DNA from: DAOMOP01 sp035444405
GTDB lineage: Bacteria; Pseudomonadota; Gammaproteobacteria; Burkholderiales; Rhodocyclaceae
Reading direction: 5' to 3'
DNA length: 64,000 nucleotides
Assembly (NCBI GenBank): GCA_035444405.1
Contig: DAOMOP010000002.1
Coordinates: forward strand, 1 to 64,000
The notes under the pieces are model-generated. The model saw only the letters and a list, made by a program, of their open reading frames with translations, ran no database searches and was not told the origin of the DNA. Shown here piece by piece: positions 9,770-18,374 of this stretch. The stretch's first letter is position 1; every line of letters begins with the position of its first letter. The translations under genes and the position numbers were made by a program.

Positions 9770-11002
9770 TCATCGCGCGCGGCGCGTGGGCGATGCGCGG
9801 CCACGGCGCATCAGCGGTACGAGGCTGATGGCCTGCAAGGCGATCAATCCGCCAAATGCGGCGCTCAGCGCACCGGCAGGCGCCCATCCCGCCCCCTGCA
9901 GCAGGTCGAGTGCGCCGCCCAGACCCCATTGCACCGCGAACGCCCCGATGAACGACATCAGGTTGATCGTCGTGCTGACACGCCCGAATGCTTCCTTCGG
10001 AAACGCCGAGGCCGTGGCGAGGTAGGTCTGCGCGTTGACCGACGACAGCACGCCCAGCACGAACCACAGCGGCATCACCGCTCCGATGTTCGCGAGGATC
10101 AGGATCTGGACCAGCAGCATCGCCGAGAACCCGATCCGTATCATGCGCAGCGGCGTCACGCCGCGCCGGGCGAGATGCGTGCCGAGCATGCCGATCGCGA
10201 GCTGGCCGGCGAGCATCCCCAGGTTGAGCACCACCAGATGGACTGCGGCCTCGCCGAGCGACAGGTGATTGACATTCATCAGCCACGGTACGGCCCACAG
10301 ACTCTGCAGGGCCATGAAGCCGCCGGTGAAGAACATCGCCGCGCTGGCAAAACGCAGGAAGGCCGCCGATGCGAAGATGTGTCCGACCGAGCGGAACGCG
10401 GCGCCGACCGACTCGCGCGAGGCGTGTTCGGCCTCGCGCGGCAGCGACACGAAGATGAACGTCGCAACTGCGGCGGCGAACGCCGCGATGGCCCAGAAGA
10501 TCCCTCGCCAGCCCAGCAGCGGCAGCAATGCCTCGACCGGTGCGCTCGCCGTCAGCGCACCGAGTGCGCCGGCCGCCATGATGAAACCGGTCATCGAGCT
10601 GTGGCGCTCGGGCGGATACCACATCGCGAAGCCCTTGAGGCCGGCCATCAGGCACGCCGACACCCCGAGCCCGATCAGCCCACGCGCGAGACCCAGCTCG
10701 GCCAGCGAGTCGCCGCTCGCGAACGCCGCCGCACCGAGTGCCGCCAGCACCAGCAGCGCGCCCTCGACGCGCCGCGGGCCGAAGCGGTCGAGAGCGACGC
10801 CGAGTGGAATCTGGGCGAAACCGAACACCAGGAAGTAGGCGCTCGTCAGCAGTCCGAGCTCGGACGCCGACAGCGCCAGATCACGCGTCAGGGCCGGCGA
10901 GATGACGGCGTTGACGGTGCGCAGCAGGTACGAAAGGTAGTAGCCGAGCGCGAACGGCAGGAAGATGGTCAGCCACGCATCGGGCCGCGAGGAATGCGTC
11001 AT
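9770..11002 (-). CDS. MFS transporter
   Basis: A 410-residue polytopic membrane protein with about 12 hydrophobic segments and major-facilitator signatures: ALGYYLSYLLRTVNAVISPAL at the N-terminus, GVALDRFGPRR in the loop between helices 2 and 3, and a second half that repeats the fold. It is probably a cytoplasmic-membrane secondary transporter; the substrate cannot be told from sequence, and it lacks the NarK nitrate signature as far as can be read. Transcribed away from the hemerythrin operon: the FNR box at 11107-11120 lies 105 bases upstream of its start, so shared control is possible but not shown. Confidence 0.8.
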   Translation of the reverse strand: MTHSSRPDAWLTIFLPFALGYYLSYLLRTVNAVISPALTRDLALSASELGLLTSAYFLVFGFAQIPLGVALDRFGPRRVEGALLVLAALGAAAFASGDSLAELGLARGLIGLGVSACLMAGLKGFAMWYPPERHSSMTGFIMAAGALGALTASAPVEALLPLLGWRGIFWAIAAFAAAVATFIFVSLPREAEHASRESVGAAFRSVGHIFASAAFLRFASAAMFFTGGFMALQSLWAVPWLMNVNHLSLGEAAVHLVVLNLGMLAGQLAIGMLGTHLARRGVTPLRMIRIGFSAMLLVQILILANIGAVMPLWFVLGVLSSVNAQTYLATASAFPKEAFGRVSTTINLMSFIGAFAVQWGLGGALDLLQGAGWAPAGALSAAFGGLIALQAISLVPLMRRGRASPTRRAR

Positions 11003-11106
11003 GGGAGAACGTGTCCGGGGCGGCGACGGTCGCCGACGAGCTTTGTTACGGTTGTCGTTCCACCAGTTCAGCCATCAATAATCAGACCAGGGTCAATTTG
11101 CCAACG

Positions 11107-11120
11107 TTGATGGACATCAA
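11107..11120. promoter_or_regulatory. Perfect FNR-type box upstream of hemerythrin operon
   Basis: TTGATGGACATCAA matches the FNR consensus TTGAT-N4-ATCAA at every position. Its centre (11113.5) lies 41.5 bases before position 11155, and a -10-like CAAAAT sits at 11142-11147, the spacing of a class-II activated promoter. GGAG at 11162-11165 then precedes the ATG at 11174 by 8 bases. Confidence 0.85.
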
Positions 11121-11173
11121 GGCGTGCGCCGGCCGCGGCCGCAAAATAGGCGCACAAAACTGGAGAGCAGACC

Positions 11174-11626
11174 ATGACAAGCATAGCCGAATTGATGAGC
11201 CACGATCACCGCGAGTGCGACGAAGTCTTCGCCCGCATCGAAAGCGCCGCCTCCGACGGCGACTGGGAAGAGGCGGCGCGCGCGCTGCAGGCCTTTCACG
11301 ACGCACTCGAGGCCCATCTCTGTGCGGAGGAGAACACGCTGTTTCCGAGCTTCGAGCAGGCCACCGGCATGACCGAAGGTCCCACCCGCATGATGCGCAT
11401 GGAGCACGTCGAGATGCGCCGCGGCGTCGAAGCGATGCGCCTGGCGATCGAAAGCCAGGACTACGACGACCTGTCCGGCGAAGCCGAGACGCTGCTGATC
11501 ATGATGCAGCAGCACAACATGAAGGAGGAGAACATTCTTTATCCGATGTGTGATGTCCGCCTTGGCGATCAGGTCGCCACCCTCGAGCCCGCGATCGCCA
11601 AGCAGCTGATCGGAACGGGCAAATGA
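11174..11626 (+). CDS. Hemerythrin-like (HHE) domain protein
   Basis: A 150-residue helical protein of the hemerythrin-HHE family. Metal-ligand candidates are seen in HDHRECDEVF, HDALEAHLCAEENTLFP, RMEHVEMRRG and QQHNMKEENILYPMCD. The family binds a non-haem diiron centre and is associated with oxygen or nitric-oxide handling and Fe-S repair. It is first in a three-gene operon with the DUF2249 gene (ATGA overlap) and an NnrS-like membrane protein, behind a perfect FNR-type box, so expression under low oxygen is expected. The exact role in the cell is inferred from context only. Confidence 0.88.
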   Translation: MTSIAELMSHDHRECDEVFARIESAASDGDWEEAARALQAFHDALEAHLCAEENTLFPSFEQATGMTEGPTRMMRMEHVEMRRGVEAMRLAIESQDYDDLSGEAETLLIMMQQHNMKEENILYPMCDVRLGDQVATLEPAIAKQLIGTGK

Positions 11627-11838
11627 CGCGTGTCGTCGACGCGCGCGGACTCGAGCCCCCGCAACCGTTCGAGCTGGTCATGGAGGCGATCGCCGATCTC
11701 AAGAGCGGCGAGCACCTGACCGTGCTGCTCGGACGGCTGCCGTGGCCGCTGTTTCGCGTGCTCGATCGCGACGGCTACAAGTACGAATATCAGATCCGCG
11801 ACGACGGCGTCGTCGAGATAGGAATCACCGCACCATGA
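11623..11838 (+). CDS. DUF2249 domain protein
   Basis: A 71-residue SirA/TusA-like small protein: DARGLEPPQPFELVMEAIADL then LTVLLGRLPWPLFRVLDRDGYKYEY. DUF2249 proteins commonly sit beside hemerythrin and NnrS genes in denitrifiers; their biochemical role is not established. Both ends overlap the neighbours by four bases (ATGA), showing translational coupling with the hemerythrin gene and the membrane-protein gene. A paralogue with the same partner types is at 25741-26001. Confidence 0.82.
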   Translation: MTRVVDARGLEPPQPFELVMEAIADLKSGEHLTVLLGRLPWPLFRVLDRDGYKYEYQIRDDGVVEIGITAP

Positions 11839-13097
11839 GCACGATGGGTCATGCGCTCGGCTACGACGCGGCGCCGGCATTCACCACGCCGGCGCGTTTC
11901 TTCGTTACCGCACCGCTGTTCGGCGTCGTCGCGGGGCTGTTCCTGCTCGTCGCGCCGGATCTGCTCGCTTCGCGCTGGACGCCCGGTGCGCTCGCGCTAA
12001 CCCATCTGATCACCGTCGGCTTCATGCTGATGATCATGGTCGGCGCGCTGTTCCAGATTCTTCCGGTCGTGGCCGGCGCGGTCCTTCCTGCGGCCAATGC
12101 CGTCGCCGCGGTCGTTCATGCCAGCCTCACCGCCGGTGCCGCGGCGCTGGTGTGGGGGCTCGCCGCGATGCAGCCCGACGTGCTGCTGGCCGCCGCATGG
12201 CTGCTCGGCTTCGGGTTCACGCTGTTCTTCGTCGTTGCGGCGGTCGGGCTGTGGCGCGCGCCGGTATCGCAGGCGACGCCGCGCGACCTGAGGCTGGCAC
12301 TGATCTGCTTCGGCATCGCGATCATGCTCGGCCTGCTGCTTGCGATGGTGCTCGCACGCGGGCTCGGCCTGCCGCTCTTCACGCTGCTCAAGCTGCACGT
12401 CGGCTGGGCGTGGCTGGGCGGGGCCGGGATCCTGCTCGCGGCGACGAGCTGGGTGGTGGTGCCAATGTTCCAGATCACGCCGAACTATCCGGATCTGGTC
12501 ACGCGCTACTGGGCGATCGGCGCCTGTACGGCGCTCGTATTGTGGAGCGTGGCGGTGCTCGCCGACGTGTCGTACGCCGAGCTGATGCTGGTGCTGATGC
12601 TGCTGGCGCTGGCCGCCACCTACACGATCACGACGCTGCGCCTGCAGCAGCGCTCGCGCAAGTCGACGGCGGACTCGACCATCCGCGCCTTCCAGCTCGG
12701 CATGGCAAGTCTGATGGCGGGGCTCGTGTGCGTGCTGATCGCCCACTACCACGACCACGCGGTGTGGCCGATTCTCGGTGGCGTGCTGATCCTTCATGGC
12801 GGCTTCGTCAGCGTCATCCAGGGCATGCTCTACAAGATCGTGCCCTTTCTGGCCTGGCTGCACCTCAATCAGGCCGGGCTCAAGGCGCCGAACATGAAGA
12901 AACTGCAGCCCGATGCGCCGATACGCAAGCAGCTGCGATCGCACATGGTCGCGCTCGCCGCGCTGGTCGTGGCGGTGCCGAGCGGCAGTACGCTGCTGGT
13001 GCGGGCGGCCGGAATCCTCGTTCTCGTCGAGTTCGCCTGGCTGTTCAAGAACATGATCGGCGTGATCCGCGCCTACCGGCTCGCGCGCGACGCCTGA
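11835..13097 (+). CDS. NnrS-like / haem-copper-oxidase-like integral membrane protein
   Basis: A 420-residue protein with about 12 hydrophobic segments and conserved-looking histidines in LTHLITVGFM, LLKLHVGWAWLG, IAHYHDHAVW and ILHGGFVSVIQGMLYKIV. The pattern GALFQILPVVAG resembles NnrS-type and subunit-I-like membrane proteins, so a haem-binding role is likely but unproven. Start at 11835 overlaps the stop of the DUF2249 gene (ATGA). As third gene of an FNR-boxed operon with hemerythrin, it probably serves nitric-oxide tolerance or respiration. It could also be a separate uncharacterised membrane family. A long hairpin follows at 13111-13145. Confidence 0.7.
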   Translation: MSTMGHALGYDAAPAFTTPARFFVTAPLFGVVAGLFLLVAPDLLASRWTPGALALTHLITVGFMLMIMVGALFQILPVVAGAVLPAANAVAAVVHASLTAGAAALVWGLAAMQPDVLLAAAWLLGFGFTLFFVVAAVGLWRAPVSQATPRDLRLALICFGIAIMLGLLLAMVLARGLGLPLFTLLKLHVGWAWLGGAGILLAATSWVVVPMFQITPNYPDLVTRYWAIGACTALVLWSVAVLADVSYAELMLVLMLLALAATYTITTLRLQQRSRKSTADSTIRAFQLGMASLMAGLVCVLIAHYHDHAVWPILGGVLILHGGFVSVIQGMLYKIVPFLAWLHLNQAGLKAPNMKKLQPDAPIRKQLRSHMVALAALVVAVPSGSTLLVRAAGILVLVEFAWLFKNMIGVIRAYRLARDA

Positions 13098-13110
13098 GCG
13101 CGTCCCCGTG

Positions 13111-13145
13111 ACTGTCGTGCCGCGGCCTGCCCGTGGCACGACAGT
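13111..13145 (+). terminator. 11-bp-stem hairpin after the hemerythrin operon
   Basis: Arms ACTGTCGTGCC (13111-13121) and GGCACGACAGT (13135-13145) are perfectly complementary with a 13-base loop. No T-tract follows, but the stem begins 14 bases after the stop codon, fitting an operon end. Confidence 0.6.
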
Positions 13146-13540
13146 GGAGACTCCTGCCCCCTCCCCTTCGCCACCGTGGCCCCCTCCCGGTGCCTCAGCC
13201 GCGCGCGACGCGTACCCGCGGCCCTTTCTTTCCTCGACGGCGAGCACCGCCACGGCATAGTTCTTTCGACCGACGGCACGCCCCCCCATCATCCTTGGGC
13301 CGGGCTTGCAGCCGCCCGGTGCCATCCGAAGCGGCCGTCAACGAGGCCGAAAATCCGCCGCGGGCGCTGTCAAAACCGCGCCGACAGTAGGTCTTTCGGC
13401 GTAGGACATCGGTCGTCCGGCCGATCGTCAGCCAACACGCCCCAAAGTAACATCGATCAAAAATCGCGTCGGGCCCGGCATCTGCCGGACTTGTCCGCTC
13501 AACCCGGCTCATCCCGAGCCGACGCTTCCAGATTCGATCG
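13146..13540. other. Non-coding stretch upstream of nirI
   Basis: About 395 bases without a convincing gene. Only a weak FNR/DNR-like sequence GTAACATCGATCAA (13447-13460) can be seen, with half-site ATCAA intact and the left half degenerate, and no good -10 at the expected distance. The nirI promoter must lie here or be of a type not recognised. Confidence 0.5.
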
Positions 13541-15289
13541 ATGGCAATTGCCCGCATTCTCGGTTTCATCGTGTTGGCCCTGCTGTGGGTGGCAGGGCCG
13601 GCCTGCAGCGTCGAGCCTGCCTCGTTCGAGACCCACGTGCGCAGCTTCTTCCCGCAGGCCGACGAATACGGCGATTTCGAGGGCGAACCGCGGGCCGCTC
13701 CGGTCTATCGCGACGGCACGCTGATCGGCTACGTGTTCCACACCGATGACGTCGTGCGCATCCCGGCCTACTCGGGCCGTCCGATCAACACGCTGATCGG
13801 CATCGACACCCAGGCACGCATCACCGGACTGTCCATCGTCGGGCACGAAGAGCCGATTCTCGCCGTCGGCATCACCGAGGCGCGTCTCGCCCAGTACACG
13901 TCGCAGTATGCGGGCAAGTCGGCGTTCGACCGCATCGTCATCGGCGCCGAGCGCGACGGTCACCTCGCGATAGACGGCATCAGCGGCGCGACGATCACCG
14001 TGATGGTCCAGAACGCCACGGTGATGCGTTCGGCGCGCGACGTGGCCGAGGCACGTGGGCTGGCGGTGGCCGAGGCGGGCGAATCGTCGAGCGTTGCGCC
14101 CGGCGGCGCCGCCACGGGCGCTGCATCTGCAGCGGTCGGCGAAGCGGAGTCGGGCGACAAGCGCACGCCACTCGGCACGACCGGATCCGACCCGTCGATC
14201 GCATCGGGATCTTTGGGCGATCCCGCCGTGTCAGCGGGCTTCGACCGCCATGCGGTCCGGGCCTTCGACGCCGCGCCGAGCCTGCGCTCGCTCGCGGACG
14301 CGATGACCGGTCGCTGGAGCGCGCCGGGCGAGGTGCCGATGTGGGTCGCCGTGTGGCACGACCGTGCCTTCGAGATCGGCGTGCTGCTGCTCGGCCTTGC
14401 GGTGCTGTCGTTCATCCTGATCTTCCAGGACTGGCTCGCACGCCGCCCACGCACGCTGACCTGGGTGCGCAACGGTTTCATGCTCTACACGCTGTTCTTC
14501 ATCGGCTGGTGGGGTCTCGCACAACTGTCGGTGGTCAACGTGCTGACCTTCGTCAACGCGATCACGCACGAGTTTCGCTGGGAGAACTTCCTGCTCGACC
14601 CGATGCTGTTCATCCTGTGGTCCTTCGTCGCGGTGACCCTGCTGCTGTGGGGACGGGGCGTGTATTGCGGCTGGCTGTGTCCGTTCGGCGCACTCCAGGA
14701 GCTGATGCTGCACGTGTCGCGCCGCTTGAAGCTGCCGGTGTGGGAGTTCAGCGACGCCGTGCACGAGCGCCTGCTGGCGCTCAAATACGTGATCCTCGTG
14801 GTGTTGTTCGGCCTGTCGCTGCAGTCCCTCGCCGAAGCCGCGGTGTACGCCGAGGTCGAACCCTTCAAGACCGCGATCTCGATGCGTTTCGATCGCGAGT
14901 GGCCGTTCGTGACCTATGCGCTGGCGCTGGTCGTGCTGTCGCTGTTCAACCGCAAGTTCTACTGCAAGTACCTGTGTCCGCTCGGCGCCGCGCTCGCCAT
15001 TCCGGGGCATTTCCGCGTGTTCGACTGGTGGCTGCGGCGCCGTCGCGAATGCGGCAAGCCGTGCCAGGGATGCGCCAGCCGCTGTTCGGTCCGCGCGATC
15101 CGGCCGACCGGCGAAATCAACGCCAACGAATGTCACCACTGCCTGGACTGCCAGGTCGTGTACTACAACGACAAGGCGTGCGTGGCCTTGGTCGACCGGC
15201 GCAAGCGCCGCGAGCAGCGTCGCGAGCAGGTCAAGGACCAGAATGCGACCGCCGTCGTCGCGCTGGTCGATCGCCGGCCGGCGGCGTGA
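13541..15289 (+). CDS. nirI: NirI, NosR/NirI-family membrane flavo-iron-sulfur protein
   Basis: A 582-residue protein: signal peptide, periplasmic FMN-binding domain with SGATIT (about 148-153, the threonine flavin-attachment motif), membrane helices, then cytoplasmic polyferredoxin motifs (GWLCPFGALQELM, KYLCPLGAALA and a C-terminal cluster CGKPCQGCASRC ... CHHCLDC). NirI proteins lie beside nirS and are needed for its expression or electron supply. It is about 140 residues shorter than the NosR in this window: the second periplasmic part is replaced by a Gly/Ala/Ser-rich linker (about 165-245). Called NirI rather than NosR because nirS follows 73 bases downstream. No strong ribosome site precedes the ATG. 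Confidence 0.85.
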   Translation: MAIARILGFIVLALLWVAGPACSVEPASFETHVRSFFPQADEYGDFEGEPRAAPVYRDGTLIGYVFHTDDVVRIPAYSGRPINTLIGIDTQARITGLSIVGHEEPILAVGITEARLAQYTSQYAGKSAFDRIVIGAERDGHLAIDGISGATITVMVQNATVMRSARDVAEARGLAVAEAGESSSVAPGGAATGAASAAVGEAESGDKRTPLGTTGSDPSIASGSLGDPAVSAGFDRHAVRAFDAAPSLRSLADAMTGRWSAPGEVPMWVAVWHDRAFEIGVLLLGLAVLSFILIFQDWLARRPRTLTWVRNGFMLYTLFFIGWWGLAQLSVVNVLTFVNAITHEFRWENFLLDPMLFILWSFVAVTLLLWGRGVYCGWLCPFGALQELMLHVSRRLKLPVWEFSDAVHERLLALKYVILVVLFGLSLQSLAEAAVYAEVEPFKTAISMRFDREWPFVTYALALVVLSLFNRKFYCKYLCPLGAALAIPGHFRVFDWWLRRRRECGKPCQGCASRCSVRAIRPTGEINANECHHCLDCQVVYYNDKACVALVDRRKRREQRREQVKDQNATAVVALVDRRPAA

Positions 15290-15362
15290 TCGGACGCGGT
15301 GTGACCGCTTGCAGGGAGGTTGTTTTTTTGATGTTGTCGCAAAAAAGTAAGGAGAACGAAAG

Positions 15363-17099
15363 ATGATGTTTGCAAGAAAGGCCATCGTCGTGGGAATCGC
15401 CGCGATGGCGTCGATGTCGATGCTGTCGGCCGCGGCATGGGCCCAGGGCAAGCCGGTGCATCCGGGCACGCCCGAAGAGGACATCCGCTACAAGGGCGCC
15501 CCGGTGCCGATCACGCCCGACGTGACGCAGCAGACGTTGACGCCCGGAGCCCCGCCGGTCACCGCCGAGGAGTTCGTGCGTGCCAAGCAGATCTACTTCG
15601 AGCGCTGCGCCGGCTGTCACGGCGTGTTGCGCAAGGGCGCGACCGGCAAGCCGCTCACCCCCGACATCACGCTGCCCAAGGGCACGGACTACCTGAAGGT
15701 GTTCATCAACTACGGCACGCCGCAGGGCATGCCGAACTGGGGCACCTCCGGCGAGCTCACCGAGCAGGACATCGACATCATGGCGCGCTTCCTGCAGCAC
15801 GAGCCGCCGACACCGCCCGAGTTCGGCCTGGAGCAGATGAAGGCTGCGTGGACGGTCGTCGTGCCGCCCGAGAAGCGCCCGACCAAGCAGATGAACGGGC
15901 TGAACCTCGAGAACCTGTTCTCGGTCACGCTGCGCGACAGCGGCGAGATCGCGCTGATCGACGGCGACAGCAAGGAGATCGTCAAGATCATCCCGACCGG
16001 CTACGCGGTGCATATCTCGCGCATGTCGGCTTCGGGCCGCTATCTCTTGGTGATCGGCCGTGACGCCAAGGTGGACATGATCGACCTGTGGATGGAAGAG
16101 CCGAGCGTCGTCGCGACGATCAAGGTCGGCCTCGAGGCCCGCTCGGTCGAGACCTCCAAGTTCAAGGGCTTCGAGGACAAGTTCGCGGTCGCCGGCACCT
16201 ACTGGCCGCCGCAGTTCGTGATCATGGACGGCGACACGCTCGAGCCGCTCAAGATCGTCGGCACGCGCGGCATGACGGTCGACACGCAGGAATATCATCC
16301 CGAGCCGCGCGTGGCCGCGATCGTCGCGAACCACCACAAGCCCGAGTTCGTCGTCAACGTCAAGGAAACCGGCAAGGTCTTGCTGGCCGACTATTCGGAC
16401 CTCGACAACCTGAAGCTCACCGAGGTGGCCGCGGCACGCTTCCTGCACGACGGCGGCTGGGAGGCTTCGGGCCGCTATCTGATGATGGCTGCGAACCAGG
16501 AGAACAAGATCGCGGTCGTCGATACCGTCGAGGGCAAGCTCGCGGCACTGGTCGATGTCGGCAAGATCCCGCACCCGGGTCGCGGCGCGAACTTCGTCCA
16601 TCCGCAGTTTGGACCGGTGTGGGCCACCAGCCACCTCGGCGACGAGACAATCAGCCTGATCGGCACCGATCCGGAGAAGCATCCGGACAACGCCTGGAAG
16701 GTCGTGCAGACGCTGAACGGCCAGGGCGGCGGCTCGCTGTTCATCAAGACCCATCCCAACTCCACCAACCTGTGGGTGGACACGACGCTGAATCCGGACA
16801 CCGGCATCAGCCAGAGCATCGCGGTGTTCGACATCAACAACCTCGACAAGGGCTTCGAGGTCCTGCCGATCGGCGAGTGGGCGGACGTCGGCGAAGGCGC
16901 CAAGCGCGTCGTGCAGCCGGAGTACAACAAGGCCGGCGACGAGGTGTGGTTCTCCGTCTGGAGCGCGACCAACCACCAGTCGGCGATCGTCATCGTCGAT
17001 GACAAGACGCGCAAGCTCAAGGCCGTGATCAAGGATCCGAAGCTCGTCACGCCGACCGGCAAGTTCAACGTGTACAACACGCAGAAGGACGTCTACTGA
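15363..17099 (+). CDS. nirS: Cytochrome cd1 nitrite reductase
   Basis: A 578-residue periplasmic enzyme that reduces nitrite to nitric oxide. Sec signal peptide ends near AAAWAQ; the c-haem site is CAGCH (82-86) in the N-terminal cytochrome domain. The eight-bladed d1 propeller includes the family segments GYAVHISRMSASGRY (proximal d1 ligand region), RFLHDGGWEASGRY and IPHPGRGANFVHPQFGP, carrying the two active-site histidines. AAGGAG stands 8 bases before the ATG at 15363; a second ATG follows at once. It belongs with nirI upstream and dnr downstream. The haem d1 biosynthesis genes (nirF, nirD/L/G/H, nirJ) usually linked to nirS are not in this window. Confidence 0.97.
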   Translation: MMFARKAIVVGIAAMASMSMLSAAAWAQGKPVHPGTPEEDIRYKGAPVPITPDVTQQTLTPGAPPVTAEEFVRAKQIYFERCAGCHGVLRKGATGKPLTPDITLPKGTDYLKVFINYGTPQGMPNWGTSGELTEQDIDIMARFLQHEPPTPPEFGLEQMKAAWTVVVPPEKRPTKQMNGLNLENLFSVTLRDSGEIALIDGDSKEIVKIIPTGYAVHISRMSASGRYLLVIGRDAKVDMIDLWMEEPSVVATIKVGLEARSVETSKFKGFEDKFAVAGTYWPPQFVIMDGDTLEPLKIVGTRGMTVDTQEYHPEPRVAAIVANHHKPEFVVNVKETGKVLLADYSDLDNLKLTEVAAARFLHDGGWEASGRYLMMAANQENKIAVVDTVEGKLAALVDVGKIPHPGRGANFVHPQFGPVWATSHLGDETISLIGTDPEKHPDNAWKVVQTLNGQGGGSLFIKTHPNSTNLWVDTTLNPDTGISQSIAVFDINNLDKGFEVLPIGEWADVGEGAKRVVQPEYNKAGDEVWFSVWSATNHQSAIVIVDDKTRKLKAVIKDPKLVTPTGKFNVYNTQKDVY

Positions 17100-17107
17100 G
17101 CGTCACG

Positions 17108-17131
17108 GCGGATCCGCTGGTACCGGATCCG
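17108..17131 (+). terminator. Hairpin after nirS
   Basis: CGGATCC and GGATCCG form a 7-bp stem around a short loop, starting nine bases after the nirS stop. There is no T-tract, so this may be a terminator or a 3' processing/stability element. Confidence 0.45.
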
Positions 17132-17603
17132 TCGGCCGTCGGGCGAAGTCGGGGATGCCCCGGCGGCTGCCCGACGGGCCGCGTGACCCTCACATGGCAG
17201 TCCGTCGATCGCCCGTGCTCCGGCGCGGTGATCGTCCAAGCGGCCGCCAATTGCGGGCGCAATTCGCTTTCCCGCCGCCGGCGGGAACCCGCATGCCGAG
17301 GTCGCCTGCGGTCGGTCGTCCCCCGCATTTGCGAGGACCGAACGAGTGCCGGATGCAGTCTAGTTCTTTAGGAGTATCTCCCTGACCATCCGGAGAATGG
17401 TGCGCTTACGGGGGCTGCCCTAGGATTCGATCATCCGGACCCGGCGCTTTCGAAAAACACACCGCGTCCGCGCCCGCCCTTGCCACGGGGCCAGCACGTC
17501 TCGTCGGGTGCCCGGTAGCGCTGGCGCAACGAAATACGACGGACTCGCGCCTCTCGTCCGGGCTGCAGGCGCAGCGTACCGTCACTTTCAGGGGTTGTCG
17601 ATC
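17132..17603. other. Non-coding stretch between nirS and dnr
   Basis: About 470 bases with no supported gene. A small inverted repeat GGAG-TAT-CTCC is at 17371-17381 and could be an operator for the downstream regulator gene. No FNR/DNR-type box was found here. Confidence 0.5.
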
Positions 17604-18374
17604 ATGGGCCACGCCGAACCGAACCTGCAATTCGAAGCCATTCTCGCCGAGCGCGCCGCTTCGCCGCTTGCACCGCGCGCGCTGCATCCCGATCTGGCCG
17701 AAATGCCGATCCTGCAAGACGTCTCTCCCGAAGCGATGGCCTTGCTCGTCGGCGGGGCCGAACGTCTGCATATCGAGCGTGGTGCGACCGTGTTCGAGCG
17801 CGATTCGCAGCCGACCGGCCTGTTCTTCGTCGCCTCCGGCAGCGTCAAGCTGCTCTCGCTCGGACCGAACAATCGTCCGCGGGTGGTCGAGCTGTTCGAG
17901 GCCGGCAACATGTTCGGCGAGATCGGCGTGTTTACCGGCGCAGCCTACCGGACCTGGACGCAGGCCATCACCCCGACCGACCTCATCCACATCAGCCGCA
18001 ACCGCGTGCTGGCGGCCGTCGCCAAGGACCACCAGCTCTCGCTGCGCATGCTCACCGCCGTGGCGGCCCGCACGCAGCGCCTGATCGACAGCATCAGCTG
18101 CACGTCGCCGAGCGCCGCGAACGTCCGCGTGGCCGCGTACCTGCTCGAGCTGCAGGAGCGCTCGTCGCGCAGCGACGATCAGGTGATCCTGCCTGCACCG
18201 AAGGGGACCATCGCGTCGCTGCTGAACCTGTCGCAGGAGAGCCTGTCGCGGGTGCTGCGTCGCATGCGCGACGCCGGTCTGCTCCGCGTCACCGGACGCC
18301 GGATCCGCATTCAGGATCGCGACGGCCTGGTGAGCATGATCGAAAACGACAGCGGCTCGACGCAGCCCGCCTGA
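17604..18374 (+). CDS. dnr: Crp/Fnr-family regulator, Dnr type
   Basis: A 256-residue transcription factor: cyclic-nucleotide-binding-like beta-roll (about 30-150), dimerisation helix, and C-terminal winged helix. It lacks the N-terminal cysteine cluster of FNR (the only cysteine seen is in SISCTSPS), so it is not an Fe-S oxygen sensor. With nirS next door, the nitric-oxide-responsive Dnr/NnrR group is the best fit. The recognition helix QESLSRVLRRM keeps the E..SR residues that read TTGAT/TTGAC half-sites, matching boxes found before nosZ, nosR, narX and other genes here. Start at 17604 (MGHAEPNLQ) is chosen over an in-frame upstream start on family length. Confidence 0.85.
   Translation: MGHAEPNLQFEAILAERAASPLAPRALHPDLAEMPILQDVSPEAMALLVGGAERLHIERGATVFERDSQPTGLFFVASGSVKLLSLGPNNRPRVVELFEAGNMFGEIGVFTGAAYRTWTQAITPTDLIHISRNRVLAAVAKDHQLSLRMLTAVAARTQRLIDSISCTSPSAANVRVAAYLLELQERSSRSDDQVILPAPKGTIASLLNLSQESLSRVLRRMRDAGLLRVTGRRIRIQDRDGLVSMIENDSGSTQPA

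Noticed and set aside
13447..13460. GTAACATCGATCAA as FNR/DNR box for nirI
   Set aside because: Only the right half-site is good and no -10 lies at the matching distance.
15327..15342. TTGATGTTGTCGCAA before nirS as FNR box
   Set aside because: Right half does not match and the spacing is wrong.
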